Assembly (NCBI GenBank): GCA_035267045.1 | Contig: DATFMH010000033.1 | Span: 1 to 17,547 of the forward strand | Length of the DNA stretch: 17,547 nucleotides | Direction: 5' to 3' | Origin: DATFMH01 sp035267045 | GTDB lineage: Bacteria; Bacteroidota; Rhodothermia; Balneolales; DATFMH01 | Part shown: positions 7,141-14,426 of the stretch, one piece after another | Position numbering within the stretch: position 1 is the stretch's first letter | Layout: every line of letters begins with the position of its first letter | The notes under the pieces: model-generated | What the model was told of the DNA's origin: nothing | What the model saw: the letters and a program-made list of their open reading frames with translations, nothing else | Databases searched by the model: none | Position numbers and translations under genes: made by a program

Positions 7141-7243
7141 GCCGACTGTTAATAAGTTAAGAGTGATATACTATTGTATATTTTTGTCAACGGTATATGA
7201 ACCATAAAATTGCTGCATGTTAACTTAGAAGCTTATCAAAATA

Positions 7244-7999
7244 TTATAGCTTTTCTGCTACTGCTACAGTCTCTTCGTCCATTTCCATATTGTTAAATAC
7301 ATTTGATACATCGTCATTGTCTTCGAGATTGTCCATTAATTTGAAGTTACTGAGAGCTGTATCCGGTGCAACTTTTACATTTGTCATTGGAATACGTTGC
7401 AATTCAGCCGCTTTAATTTTGTATCCGGCTTTTTCCAGCTCTTTGCGGACTGTGTAGAGATCTTCACGGCTGGTTGTGACTACAATCATGTCTTCCTCCG
7501 TATTGACATCTTCCGCCCCGGCATCTATAGCTGTCAGCATCACATCGTCTTCATCGACGTTCTCTTCCGGAATACTGATGACTCCTTTTTGTTCAAACAG
7601 ATAAGAAACGGAACCGTTTGTTCCGAGGTTTCCCCCGTATTTGGTCAGAATATGACGGATATCCCCGACCGTGCGATTAAGGTTGTCGGTTGTGCATTCA
7701 ATAAAATAGGCAATGCCGCCGGGTCCATATCCTTCATAGGTTACTTCCTCGAAGCTTGATCCGCTATCGAGATCACCGGTACCTTTTTTTAAAGCCCTTT
7801 CAATATTGTCTTTAGGCATGTTTTCAGCCTTCGCATTTTCAATTGCGAGACTGAGACGAGGATTGGCATCAGGGTCACCACCACCTTCACGTGCGGAGAC
7901 AGTGATTTCGCGAATTAATTTGGTAAATTTCTTTCCACGGGCGGCATCGATACCCGCTTTCTTCCTTTTAATAGTTGACCACTTGGAATGTCCAGACAT
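7244..7999 (-). CDS. yebC: YebC/PmpR family protein
   Basis: The 251-residue cytoplasmic protein starts with the family signature MSGHSKWSTIKRKK and keeps the conserved KAENMPKDNIERALKKG and TYEGYGPGG segments over its full length. YebC proteins were long annotated as transcriptional regulators. More recent work assigns them a role in translation, relieving ribosomes stalled at proline-rich stretches. I see nothing in this copy that departs from the family. The ATG at 7997-7999 fits the signature exactly, and the leader is A/T-rich without a clear Shine-Dalgarno. It is transcribed away from bshA and lies 103 bases ahead of batC, so read-through into the Bat genes is possible. There is no obvious terminator after it. 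Confidence 0.95.
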   Translation of the reverse strand: MSGHSKWSTIKRKKAGIDAARGKKFTKLIREITVSAREGGGDPDANPRLSLAIENAKAENMPKDNIERALKKGTGDLDSGSSFEEVTYEGYGPGGIAYFIECTTDNLNRTVGDIRHILTKYGGNLGTNGSVSYLFEQKGVISIPEENVDEDDVMLTAIDAGAEDVNTEEDMIVVTTSREDLYTVRKELEKAGYKIKAAELQRIPMTNVKVAPDTALSNFKLMDNLEDNDDVSNVFNNMEMDEETVAVAEKL

Positions 8000-8030
8000 A
8001 AAACTTGTGTTATGTTATTTTTTAATGATC

Positions 8031-8057
8031 CGAAATTACAATATACGGTAAAAACAA
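8031..8057 (-). promoter_or_regulatory. Tentative Bacteroidota-type promoter for yebC
   Basis: On the minus strand, TAATTTCG (complement of 8031-8038) matches the Bacteroidota -7 consensus TAnnTTTG at all but one fixed position. A TTG (complement of 8055-8057) lies 16 bases upstream, shorter than the usual spacing. The -7 element is about 31 bases ahead of the yebC ATG. This is a consensus match only. Confidence 0.22.
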
Positions 8058-8107
8058 TGTTTTTAGCCAGTGCCCCGTGTTTGTAAACGATAGTGAGTTT
8101 AATATTA

Positions 8108-8136
8108 TTGAATTATATTGCAATAGCGTAATTTGG
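8108..8136 (+). promoter_or_regulatory. Tentative Bacteroidota-type promoter for bshA
   Basis: TTG at 8108-8110, 18 bases, then TAATTTGG at 8129-8136, one base off the TAnnTTTG -7 consensus. It lies 67 bases ahead of the bshA ATG. The region is A/T-rich, so chance matches are expected and this call is weak. Confidence 0.22.
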
Positions 8137-8203
8137 GATCCGTTTCACCTATAAATAATCATTACAGCAATAAGAAAGTATTACATTATAGAGTAATCAT
8201 ATT

Positions 8204-9346
8204 ATGAATATTGGTATAGTTTGTTATCCAACCTATGGAGGAAGTGGTGTAGTTGCAACCGAATTGGGAAAAGGATTAGCACAACGCGGACATAATGTAC
8301 ATTTTTTAAGCTATTCCCGTCCTCAGAGGCTGAATACTTTTCAAAGCAATATCAGTTACCACGAAGTAAATTTTAATGCTTACCCGCTTTTTGAGTTCCC
8401 CCCATACGACCTGGCTCTTGCCAGTAATATGGTGAATTTGATCGAGTATGAAAATATTGATCTATTTCATGTTCATTATGCCATTCCGCATGCGACAAGT
8501 GCCTATCTGGCTAAACAAATATTAGGCGAAAAAGCCAATCACGTACCCATCATAACGACGCTGCATGGGACGGATATTACTATTGTAGGCAGTGATCCGG
8601 GGTATTTGCCGGTAGTGAACTTCTCCATTAATCAAAGTGATGGCGTTACGGCCGTTTCTGAATATTTAAAAAATGAAACCTATCAGCGTTTCAATATTAA
8701 AAACGAGATTGAGGTCATACCAAATTTTGTTGATATTGACCGGTTCAAGAAAGAGGATAAGGAACATTTCCGGAAAGCTATTTGTCCGAATGATGAATTT
8801 ATCATCGCCCACGTTTCCAACTTCCGCAAAGTGAAAAGAGTTACGGATGTCATCACTATGTTCTCCAAGGTGCTTCAAAGCGGAGTCAAGGCAAAATTAA
8901 TACTTGTTGGTGACGGACCCGACCGGCAGAATGCGGAGGCCAAATGCCGGGAACTTCATGTTTGCAATGATGTTCGTTTTCTTGGGAAACAGGAGAAGAT
9001 CGAAGAAATACTTTCCATAGCTGACCTGTTTGTGATGCCATCGGGATCGGAAACATTCGGTTTGGCTTCACTTGAGGCGATGAGTTGCAGCGTTCCGGTT
9101 ATCAGTTCAAATATAGGGGGATTACCCGAGTTGAATATTCATGGCGAAACCGGATTTCTATGTGAACTCGGGGACGTCGATTCGATGGCGGATTACGCGG
9201 TACGTTTGTTGAACGATGCAAAAATGAAGGCGGAGATGTCGGCCAATGCCCGGAAAAGAGCGGAGAAATTCGAGTTGAGTAAAATCGTAACGCTTTATGA
9301 GCAATATTATCATAAAGTGATGGAGAACCTCAAAGCCAGTGTTTGA
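8204..9346 (+). CDS. bshA: BshA: N-acetyl-alpha-D-glucosaminyl L-malate synthase
   Basis: This 380-residue GT4 glycosyltransferase with the GT-B fold performs the first step of bacillithiol synthesis: it transfers GlcNAc from UDP-GlcNAc to L-malate. BshA hallmarks are visible: the N-terminal IGIVCYPTYGGSGVVATELG loop, HVHYAIPHA near 90-98, TLHGTDITIVG near 117-127, and the C-terminal nucleotide-sugar E-x7-E motif with E283 and E291 in SETFGLASLEAM. Length matches the family. It has no membrane segment or signal peptide and so acts in the cytoplasm. The deacetylase BshB and ligase BshC needed to finish bacillithiol are not in this window. It diverges from yebC across 204 bases. No strong terminator is seen before the next gene, eamA-like, which lies 206 bases downstream. 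Confidence 0.92.
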   Translation: MNIGIVCYPTYGGSGVVATELGKGLAQRGHNVHFLSYSRPQRLNTFQSNISYHEVNFNAYPLFEFPPYDLALASNMVNLIEYENIDLFHVHYAIPHATSAYLAKQILGEKANHVPIITTLHGTDITIVGSDPGYLPVVNFSINQSDGVTAVSEYLKNETYQRFNIKNEIEVIPNFVDIDRFKKEDKEHFRKAICPNDEFIIAHVSNFRKVKRVTDVITMFSKVLQSGVKAKLILVGDGPDRQNAEAKCRELHVCNDVRFLGKQEKIEEILSIADLFVMPSGSETFGLASLEAMSCSVPVISSNIGGLPELNIHGETGFLCELGDVDSMADYAVRLLNDAKMKAEMSANARKRAEKFELSKIVTLYEQYYHKVMENLKASV

Positions 9347-9406
9347 TGATATCAATTCTATTCTGTTTGTTGGTGTGATAATGTATCCCGGTTAATTTCT
9401 TTTATG

Positions 9407-9427
9407 CATGGAACATGGAGCATGGAG
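9407..9427. repeat. Three tandem 7-base units (CATGGAR)
   Basis: CATGGAA, CATGGAG and CATGGAG follow one another without a gap between bshA and the EamA transporter gene. They lie in a non-coding gap of 206 bases. The same gap also has an imperfect hairpin (GTTGACC 9447-9453 with GGCCAAC 9462-9468) that lacks a T-run. No function is evident. Confidence 0.55.
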
Positions 9428-9552
9428 TCGAGTAATCCTGGATAGGGTTGACCGTTTTGGAGGCCAACTTATGTCAGGACGGGACAAGCATACTCTTAAA
9501 AGTATCTATCTTCACTCCATTTATTCTCATTAATTAATTAATTACTAAATAT

Positions 9553-10482
9553 ATGTTTTCATCCGCCGGCCGTAACCGTAAGGCAGCGTATGTCATGGTT
9601 ACTCTGGGTGCTATTTTAATAAGTTTTTCAGCTGTATTCGTGAAACTGGCTCATGTCGGACCATCCGTATCGGCATTCTATCGCGTTTTTTTCGGTGGTA
9701 TCATCCTGGCTGTGATATCCCTGATGAGAGGCGATTCTTTTTGGGTTGGTAAAAAAGCATTCAAATTGGTTCTAATCGCAGGTATTACCTTTACATTAGA
9801 TTTATTCTTCTGGCACCGGAGTATTATTTATGTCGGCCCCGGACTTGCTACGATTCTCGGTAACTTCCAGGTATTTTTTGTAGCCGGTTTTGCCATATTT
9901 TTTCTGGGAGAAAAACCAACATGGAAGCTTCTGCTCGCTATTCCGATGGCAGTTGCAGGTTTGTTTATGATCATTGGTTTCAACTGGTCGGAAGCCGGAT
10001 CAAATTATCATATCGGTGTGTTCCTGGGATTGTTTACAGCCATCAGTTATACTGCTTATTTGTTGATACTCAGATATTCTCAGAGAATAACCACACGATT
10101 ATCTATCTACTCGAACCTGGCGATCATCAGTTTGATTTCCGCTGCCTTTTTAGGCCTGGAAATATTTTTAAGGGGACAGGAGTCATTTGTCATACCCGAT
10201 CTTCAGACATGGAGCGCATTACTTGGGCTTGGTATCGTCAGTCAGGTTTTGGGCTGGATTTTGATAAGTTCCGGTTTACCGAAGATGGATGCCTCTATAG
10301 CGGGATTATTGTTACTTCTCCAACCTGCTCTGGCATTTACGTGGGACATCCTGTTTTTCGGAAGATCAGCATCTGCCATTATTATATCGGGGGCAATTCT
10401 GACGATTACGGCTATTTATCTGGGGTCTACCGGTAGAAGGAAAAAGGCTGTACAGGAAGAGATAGTGAAAGAGAAAATTTAA
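9553..10482 (+). CDS. EamA/DMT family transporter
   Basis: The protein has 309 residues and about ten membrane helices arranged as two EamA repeats, roughly residues 12-145 and 155-292. This is the drug/metabolite transporter layout. The motif APAEA-like core of the first repeat appears as GPGLATILGNFQVFF, and the second repeat ends in the matching DASIAGLLLLLQPALAF. The C-terminus is short and charged. Members export or exchange amino acids, nucleotides and other small metabolites; the substrate cannot be predicted here. The ATG at 9553 follows a TTAATTAATTAATTA tract with no Shine-Dalgarno. It converges on sucC, with the sucC terminator hairpin in between. Confidence 0.85.
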   Translation: MFSSAGRNRKAAYVMVTLGAILISFSAVFVKLAHVGPSVSAFYRVFFGGIILAVISLMRGDSFWVGKKAFKLVLIAGITFTLDLFFWHRSIIYVGPGLATILGNFQVFFVAGFAIFFLGEKPTWKLLLAIPMAVAGLFMIIGFNWSEAGSNYHIGVFLGLFTAISYTAYLLILRYSQRITTRLSIYSNLAIISLISAAFLGLEIFLRGQESFVIPDLQTWSALLGLGIVSQVLGWILISSGLPKMDASIAGLLLLLQPALAFTWDILFFGRSASAIIISGAILTITAIYLGSTGRRKKAVQEEIVKEKI

Positions 10483-10536
10483 AAAGTGAGATGTGGATGC
10501 GGGCAGCAGGGTGCTGATCGCTGAAAGCTTTTTCTC

Positions 10537-10571
10537 AAAAAAAGAGCAACTATCTCAACGGATAGCTGCTC
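10537..10571 (-). terminator. Intrinsic terminator of sucC (possibly both directions)
   Basis: GAGCAACTATC (10544-10554) pairs with GATAGCTGCTC (10561-10571), ten of eleven pairs with one A-C mismatch and a 6-base loop. Read on the minus strand it is followed at once by seven T residues (complement of 10537-10543), placing it about 40 bases after the sucC stop. On the plus strand a T-run starts a few bases after the stem (10577), so it may also serve the EamA gene. Confidence 0.8.
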
Positions 10572-10608
10572 CTGGATTTTTTAATCGGAGAAAAAGTATC
10601 GCTTTTGC

Positions 10609-11814
10609 TTATGAAATGGCTTTGGTCACTTCCTCGGCAGCTTCTTTGAGCAGTACAGCAGAAGTAACATTCAAATCACTATTGTCAATGATTTCTTTTG
10701 CCTCTTCAGCATTGGTTCCCTGAAGACGAACAATAATAGGTACATTGGTTAATTTTTCCTGTATCTCCGGATCTTTCACTGCTTCGACGATACCGTTAGC
10801 CACACGATCACAACGTACGATCCCGCCAAAAATGTTGATCAATATGGCTTTAACATTGGGGTCTTTCAGGATGATTTTAAACCCGTTTTTTACGGTTTCC
10901 ACATTAGCGCTTCCGCCTACGTCAAGGAAGTTGGCGGGTTCCCCGCCGGCCAGCTTAATAATATCCATCGTAGCCATTGCCAAACCGGCTCCGTTAACCA
11001 TACAGCCAACATTACCATCCAGTTTGATATAATTCAGATTGTATTTGGAAGCTTCGAGTTCAAATGGATTTTCTTCTGACTCATCCCGAAGCTCTTTGTA
11101 ATCCTTATGACGGAAAATGGCATTGTCATCGAAATTTATTTTGGCGTCAAGAGCCATGATGTTACCATCTTTTGTCAGTACCAGGGGGTTGATCTCAACA
11201 ATAGAAGCATCGGCTTTCTCATAAGCTTTATACAGGGCATTAATGAATTTTGCGGCCTGTTTGAATGGATCACCACTCAAACCGAGGGCGAAAGCGAGAT
11301 GTCGTGCCTGATTGGGCATGAGCGGCATGCCGGGTTCAATCCATTCTTTAATAATTTTTTCCGGTGTTTCGGCGGCAACTTTTTCTATTTCGACCCCGCC
11401 TTCAGTGGATACCATAATAACATTGCTTCCGCGCGAACGGTCGAGCGTGATACCGAGATAAAATTCTTTTTCAATATCCACCCCGTCGGTTATATAGAGG
11501 CGCTGCACTTTTTGCCCGGCCTCACCGGTTTGAACCGTTACCAGGATATCATCTAACATCGATTCGGCAGCAGCTTTGACTTCATCAACTGTCTTACAGA
11601 GGATAACTCCCTTGGCGTTATTCTTTTTGGTACGACCTTTTCCACGGCCACCGGCATGTATTTGTGCTTTGACTACAAATAATGTTGCACCATCTTTTTT
11701 CAGGTCGTTGGCAGCTTTAACAGCTTCGTCGACGCTGAAAGCAGGAATTCCGGCAGGCACGGATACGCCGTTTTCTTTAAGTATTTCCTTCGCTTGATAT
11801 TCGTGAATTTTCAT
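10609..11814 (-). CDS. sucC: Succinate-CoA ligase (ADP-forming), beta subunit
   Basis: This 401-residue cytoplasmic beta subunit of succinyl-CoA synthetase belongs to the TCA-cycle complex that interconverts succinyl-CoA and succinate with nucleotide phosphorylation. An ATP-grasp domain fills about residues 1-230, with GGRGKG at 55-60 and the Mg/nucleotide segment EINPLVL...ALDAKINFDDNA. The CoA-ligase domain follows, with NVGCMVNGAGLAMATMD and the NIFGGIVRCD loop near the C-terminus. Start and length fit the family. The alpha-subunit gene sucD is not adjacent, unlike the sucCD operons of many proteobacteria; separated genes are common in Bacteroidota-like genomes. It has its own strong terminator and a 12-base palindrome 59 bases upstream of the ATG. 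Confidence 0.96.
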   Translation of the reverse strand: MKIHEYQAKEILKENGVSVPAGIPAFSVDEAVKAANDLKKDGATLFVVKAQIHAGGRGKGRTKKNNAKGVILCKTVDEVKAAAESMLDDILVTVQTGEAGQKVQRLYITDGVDIEKEFYLGITLDRSRGSNVIMVSTEGGVEIEKVAAETPEKIIKEWIEPGMPLMPNQARHLAFALGLSGDPFKQAAKFINALYKAYEKADASIVEINPLVLTKDGNIMALDAKINFDDNAIFRHKDYKELRDESEENPFELEASKYNLNYIKLDGNVGCMVNGAGLAMATMDIIKLAGGEPANFLDVGGSANVETVKNGFKIILKDPNVKAILINIFGGIVRCDRVANGIVEAVKDPEIQEKLTNVPIIVRLQGTNAEEAKEIIDNSDLNVTSAVLLKEAAEEVTKAIS

Positions 11815-11872
11815 GATTTAGCTATAATTTTTTAAAATTTTTTATACTGATTCTAAATGTAATATTATTTGA

Positions 11873-11884
11873 GTTCTATAGAAC
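11873..11884. promoter_or_regulatory. Perfect 12-base palindrome upstream of sucC
   Basis: GTTCTATAGAAC is its own reverse complement and lies 59 bases before the sucC start codon, in the expected promoter region. ACCGGT overlaps its right end (11883-11888). It could be the operator of a dimeric regulator. No regulator gene is nearby and no second copy was noticed, so the role is only suggested. Confidence 0.3.
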
Positions 11885-12073
11885 CGGTCTTTTAAACAAT
11901 TTTATTTATTATTCTCGGCTTAATTTAATAAGAATGTGCTTACATGCCTAAAATTTTCGGGAAAACATATGATATGACGGGGAGCAAGTTCCCGATTCGT
12001 TTAGCTTGTTAATTATCAGGCTGAATATTTGTAGCACTTTGACGATAGGGTTGTATAAAATTGAAAAATTATT

Positions 12074-12101
12074 ACCGCCATCTTGAGCGGTCACTTTTTT
12101 T
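12074..12101 (+). terminator. Terminator-like hairpin in the leader of the GH20 gene
   Basis: ACCGC (12074-12078) pairs with GCGGT (12087-12091) around an 8-base loop, and seven T residues follow at 12095-12101. The stem is short. It lies about 105 bases ahead of the GH20 start on the same strand, with no plus-strand gene upstream since eamA. It could be a leader attenuator, the end of a small RNA, or chance in A/T-rich DNA. Confidence 0.3.
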
Positions 12102-12206
12102 CTATTACTATGTTTATGCTTAGCCAATGGTGAAGCCTGAGTTCGAGGTACAGCTGAAAGATTAACAAATAAAAAATAGATGAGTCGACCAGTCAATACG
12201 GCATAC

Positions 12207-14384
12207 ATGAAAAAAATATTCAGACTTCAGTCAATGGTTCTGACTGTTTTAATGGCATGTACGATGGTAATCCCGGGAATGTGCCAGGTTTCAGTTCAAA
12301 AAGAAAATTCATCGGCGGCGATTGGGCGGCAATTAAATTTGATGCCATTGCCAACACAGGTATCAAGGGAGAACGGCCTTTTTCGGTTGGATACAACCTT
12401 TGCGATAGCTGTGATGGGGAAGGCTGGTCACCGTATTTTCCCTTATGCATCGCGAATATTACGGCGACTGTCAAATCGAACCGGTTTGTTTTTTGACCAG
12501 GATTATGTTAACCCGGACTATGGTCCTGACTCGGCAAAAATGGTCATCCATATTGATCATCCGGTCAAATTGCACCTCGGAATGGATGAATCATATCAAT
12601 TGCAGGTTACGCCCCAAAAAATTTCATTAACGGCCAATACAGATGTTGGGGCATTACGCGGGTTAGAAACCTTCCTGCAACTATTAAAATCCGATAGTAC
12701 GGGTTATTACATACCCGCTGTAAATATTCATGATGCCCCCCGCTTCAAGTGGCGGGGATTAATGATGGATTGCAGCCGTCATTTTATGACTGTAGCCGTT
12801 CTGAAAAGAAATATAGACGGGATGGCTGCTATGAAACTGAACGTGTTTCACTGGCACTTATCCGATGATCAGGGTTTCCGGGCACAAAGCAAGACGTTCC
12901 CCAAATTGACAGGTGACGGTTCGGATGGTAAATATTATTCGCAAGCACAGATTAAGGATATCATTCACTATGCCGATCAACGGGGCATTCGGGTGGTACC
13001 TGAATTCGATATGCCGGGGCATACGTCAAGCTGGTTTGTAGGATATCCTAAGCTGGCAAGTGCAAAGAGAACGTATAGGATACAGCGATATTTCGGGGCC
13101 TTTTATCCGGTTATGAATCCAACGCAGAAGTACACATACGATTTTATCTCAAAATTTCTCAAAGAAATGACCACTCTGTTTCCTGATGCCTATTTTCATA
13201 TTGGCGGTGATGAAGTGAGAGGTAAACAGTGGAATAACAATAAAAAGATTCAGGCTTTCATGAAAGCCCATCATCTTAAAAATAATGAGGAGTTACAGAG
13301 TTATTTCAACAGGCACCTTTTAAAGATGCTGACAAGGGATCATAAGAAAATGATCGGCTGGGGTGAGATTTTACAACCGGGCATGCCCCACAACATTGTG
13401 ATTCAGTCATGGCGAGGGACCTCCGCCATGGTAAAGGCGGCAAAAAAGGGGTACAAAAGCATTCTGTCCAATGGCTATTACATAGACCTGGTTCAGCCGA
13501 CCGATGTTCTCTATTTGAACAACCCGCTGCCTCCTGGATTACCGCTTACCCCTGAACAGAAGAAAAACATATTAGGAGGTGAGGCTACAATGTGGGCGGA
13601 ATTCGTAAAACCCGGGACGGTCGATTCCCGTATTTGGCCCCGTATGGCAGCTATCGCTGAAGTATTTTGGTCGGTTCATGCCCCGGATGTTAATATACCG
13701 GGTGGATATATGACCTCGGTACCGGATAGCATCATGACACCCAAAGTGCGTTTCGAAGTGCATGACATGTATCGCCGATTGGATATTGTCAGTAATCAGC
13801 TGGAGGAATTGGGATTACGGTTCAAGAGCAATTATCCTGTGATGTTGCGGCGCCTTGCGGGTGATAATGATATAAAAGCCTTGAAATGTTTTGTGAACAC
13901 GGTGGAGCCGGTGAAAATTTACAGGCGTCCTAATGAACGCACGTATACTCAGTATTCACCATTAACACGGGTAGTTGATGCCGCCCGGCCAGATTCAAAA
14001 GTAGTTAGAAATTTCCGTTATTTAGTCTATAATTATTTGCATGAAAAGAACAATTCGGCTGATACTTATAAACAAATTGAACAGTGGTTAAGAACCTGGA
14101 AAAATAATAACAGCGACCTGCAGGAAACGATCAAAAAATCTCCGATATTGGATGAGATTTCCCCTCTGTCGAAAAAGCTTTCCGGGATATCAGAGATTGG
14201 TTTACAGGCACTGGCTTATAAAACGACTTCTGAGAAAGCCGGCAGGGATTGGGAAATGAATAGTATGAAAACACTGAAAGCTGCTAACCAACCGCTCGCA
14301 CAAGTGAGGTTAATGGTGGTAAAACCAATTGAGGACCTGGTGATGTCTGTGGGACCACATTTAGTGAATCAATCGAATAAATAA
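12207..14384 (+). CDS. Exported GH20 beta-N-acetylhexosaminidase
   Basis: This family 20 glycoside hydrolase removes terminal GlcNAc or GalNAc by substrate-assisted catalysis. From the ATG at 12207 it has 725 residues. A signal peptide (MKKIFRLQ, then a hydrophobic core to about residue 26) leads into the N-terminal GH20b domain (about 45-165). The catalytic barrel (about 170-490) has WHLSDDQGFR, EFDMPGHTSSW and the catalytic Asp-Glu pair D335-E336 in HIGGDE. About 235 more residues follow, including VEPVKIYRRPNERTYTQYSP, an extension usual in this group. The frame also has an ATG at 12180 that would add nine residues ahead of the signal peptide; neither start has a good ribosome site. It probably acts in the periplasm or outer envelope on chitin oligomers, glycoprotein or peptidoglycan sugars. 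The SSS gene follows 42 bases later. Confidence 0.93.
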   Translation: MKKIFRLQSMVLTVLMACTMVIPGMCQVSVQKENSSAAIGRQLNLMPLPTQVSRENGLFRLDTTFAIAVMGKAGHRIFPYASRILRRLSNRTGLFFDQDYVNPDYGPDSAKMVIHIDHPVKLHLGMDESYQLQVTPQKISLTANTDVGALRGLETFLQLLKSDSTGYYIPAVNIHDAPRFKWRGLMMDCSRHFMTVAVLKRNIDGMAAMKLNVFHWHLSDDQGFRAQSKTFPKLTGDGSDGKYYSQAQIKDIIHYADQRGIRVVPEFDMPGHTSSWFVGYPKLASAKRTYRIQRYFGAFYPVMNPTQKYTYDFISKFLKEMTTLFPDAYFHIGGDEVRGKQWNNNKKIQAFMKAHHLKNNEELQSYFNRHLLKMLTRDHKKMIGWGEILQPGMPHNIVIQSWRGTSAMVKAAKKGYKSILSNGYYIDLVQPTDVLYLNNPLPPGLPLTPEQKKNILGGEATMWAEFVKPGTVDSRIWPRMAAIAEVFWSVHAPDVNIPGGYMTSVPDSIMTPKVRFEVHDMYRRLDIVSNQLEELGLRFKSNYPVMLRRLAGDNDIKALKCFVNTVEPVKIYRRPNERTYTQYSPLTRVVDAARPDSKVVRNFRYLVYNYLHEKNNSADTYKQIEQWLRTWKNNNSDLQETIKKSPILDEISPLSKKLSGISEIGLQALAYKTTSEKAGRDWEMNSMKTLKAANQPLAQVRLMVVKPIEDLVMSVGPHLVNQSNK

Positions 14385-14426
14385 GTCCGGTTAACATAAA
14401 TTATAAATTCAGGATTAGGGTAGGTC

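Larger units (their letters stand above)
11815..12206. other. 392-base gene-poor stretch between divergent sucC and GH20
   Basis: This divergent intergenic stretch should carry the promoters of sucC (leftward) and the GH20 gene (rightward). It contains a perfect 12-base palindrome near sucC (11873-11884), a small hairpin CGGGGA/TTCCCG with a 5-base loop (11978-11994), and a hairpin with a T-run (12074-12101) ahead of the GH20 gene. An 86-codon minus-strand frame at 11948-12208 has no recognisable features and I do not regard it as a gene. No promoter match is convincing. Confidence 0.5.

Noticed and set aside
7173..7188. ATATAC/GTATAT inverted repeat followed by T residues between batC and yebC
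   Set aside because: The stem is purely A/T-rich and too weak for a terminator, and no plus-strand gene needs one here.
9447..9468. Imperfect hairpin after bshA
   Set aside because: Six of seven pairs form, but no T-run follows on either strand, so it is not supported as a terminator.
9921..10436. 171-codon plus-strand frame inside the EamA gene
   Set aside because: It is out of frame within a well-formed transporter gene, and the product shows no domain or signal.
11107..11556. 149-codon plus-strand frame opposite sucC
   Set aside because: It is antisense to a highly conserved gene, with no recognisable protein features.
12130..12145. GAGTTCGAGGTAC resembling a tRNA T-arm
   Set aside because: There is no matching acceptor, D-arm or anticodon arm at the right distances.
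11948..12208. 86-codon minus-strand frame in the sucC-GH20 gap
   Set aside because: It has no family resemblance and no ribosome site, overlaps the GH20 start region and includes the hairpin with T-run; probably chance.
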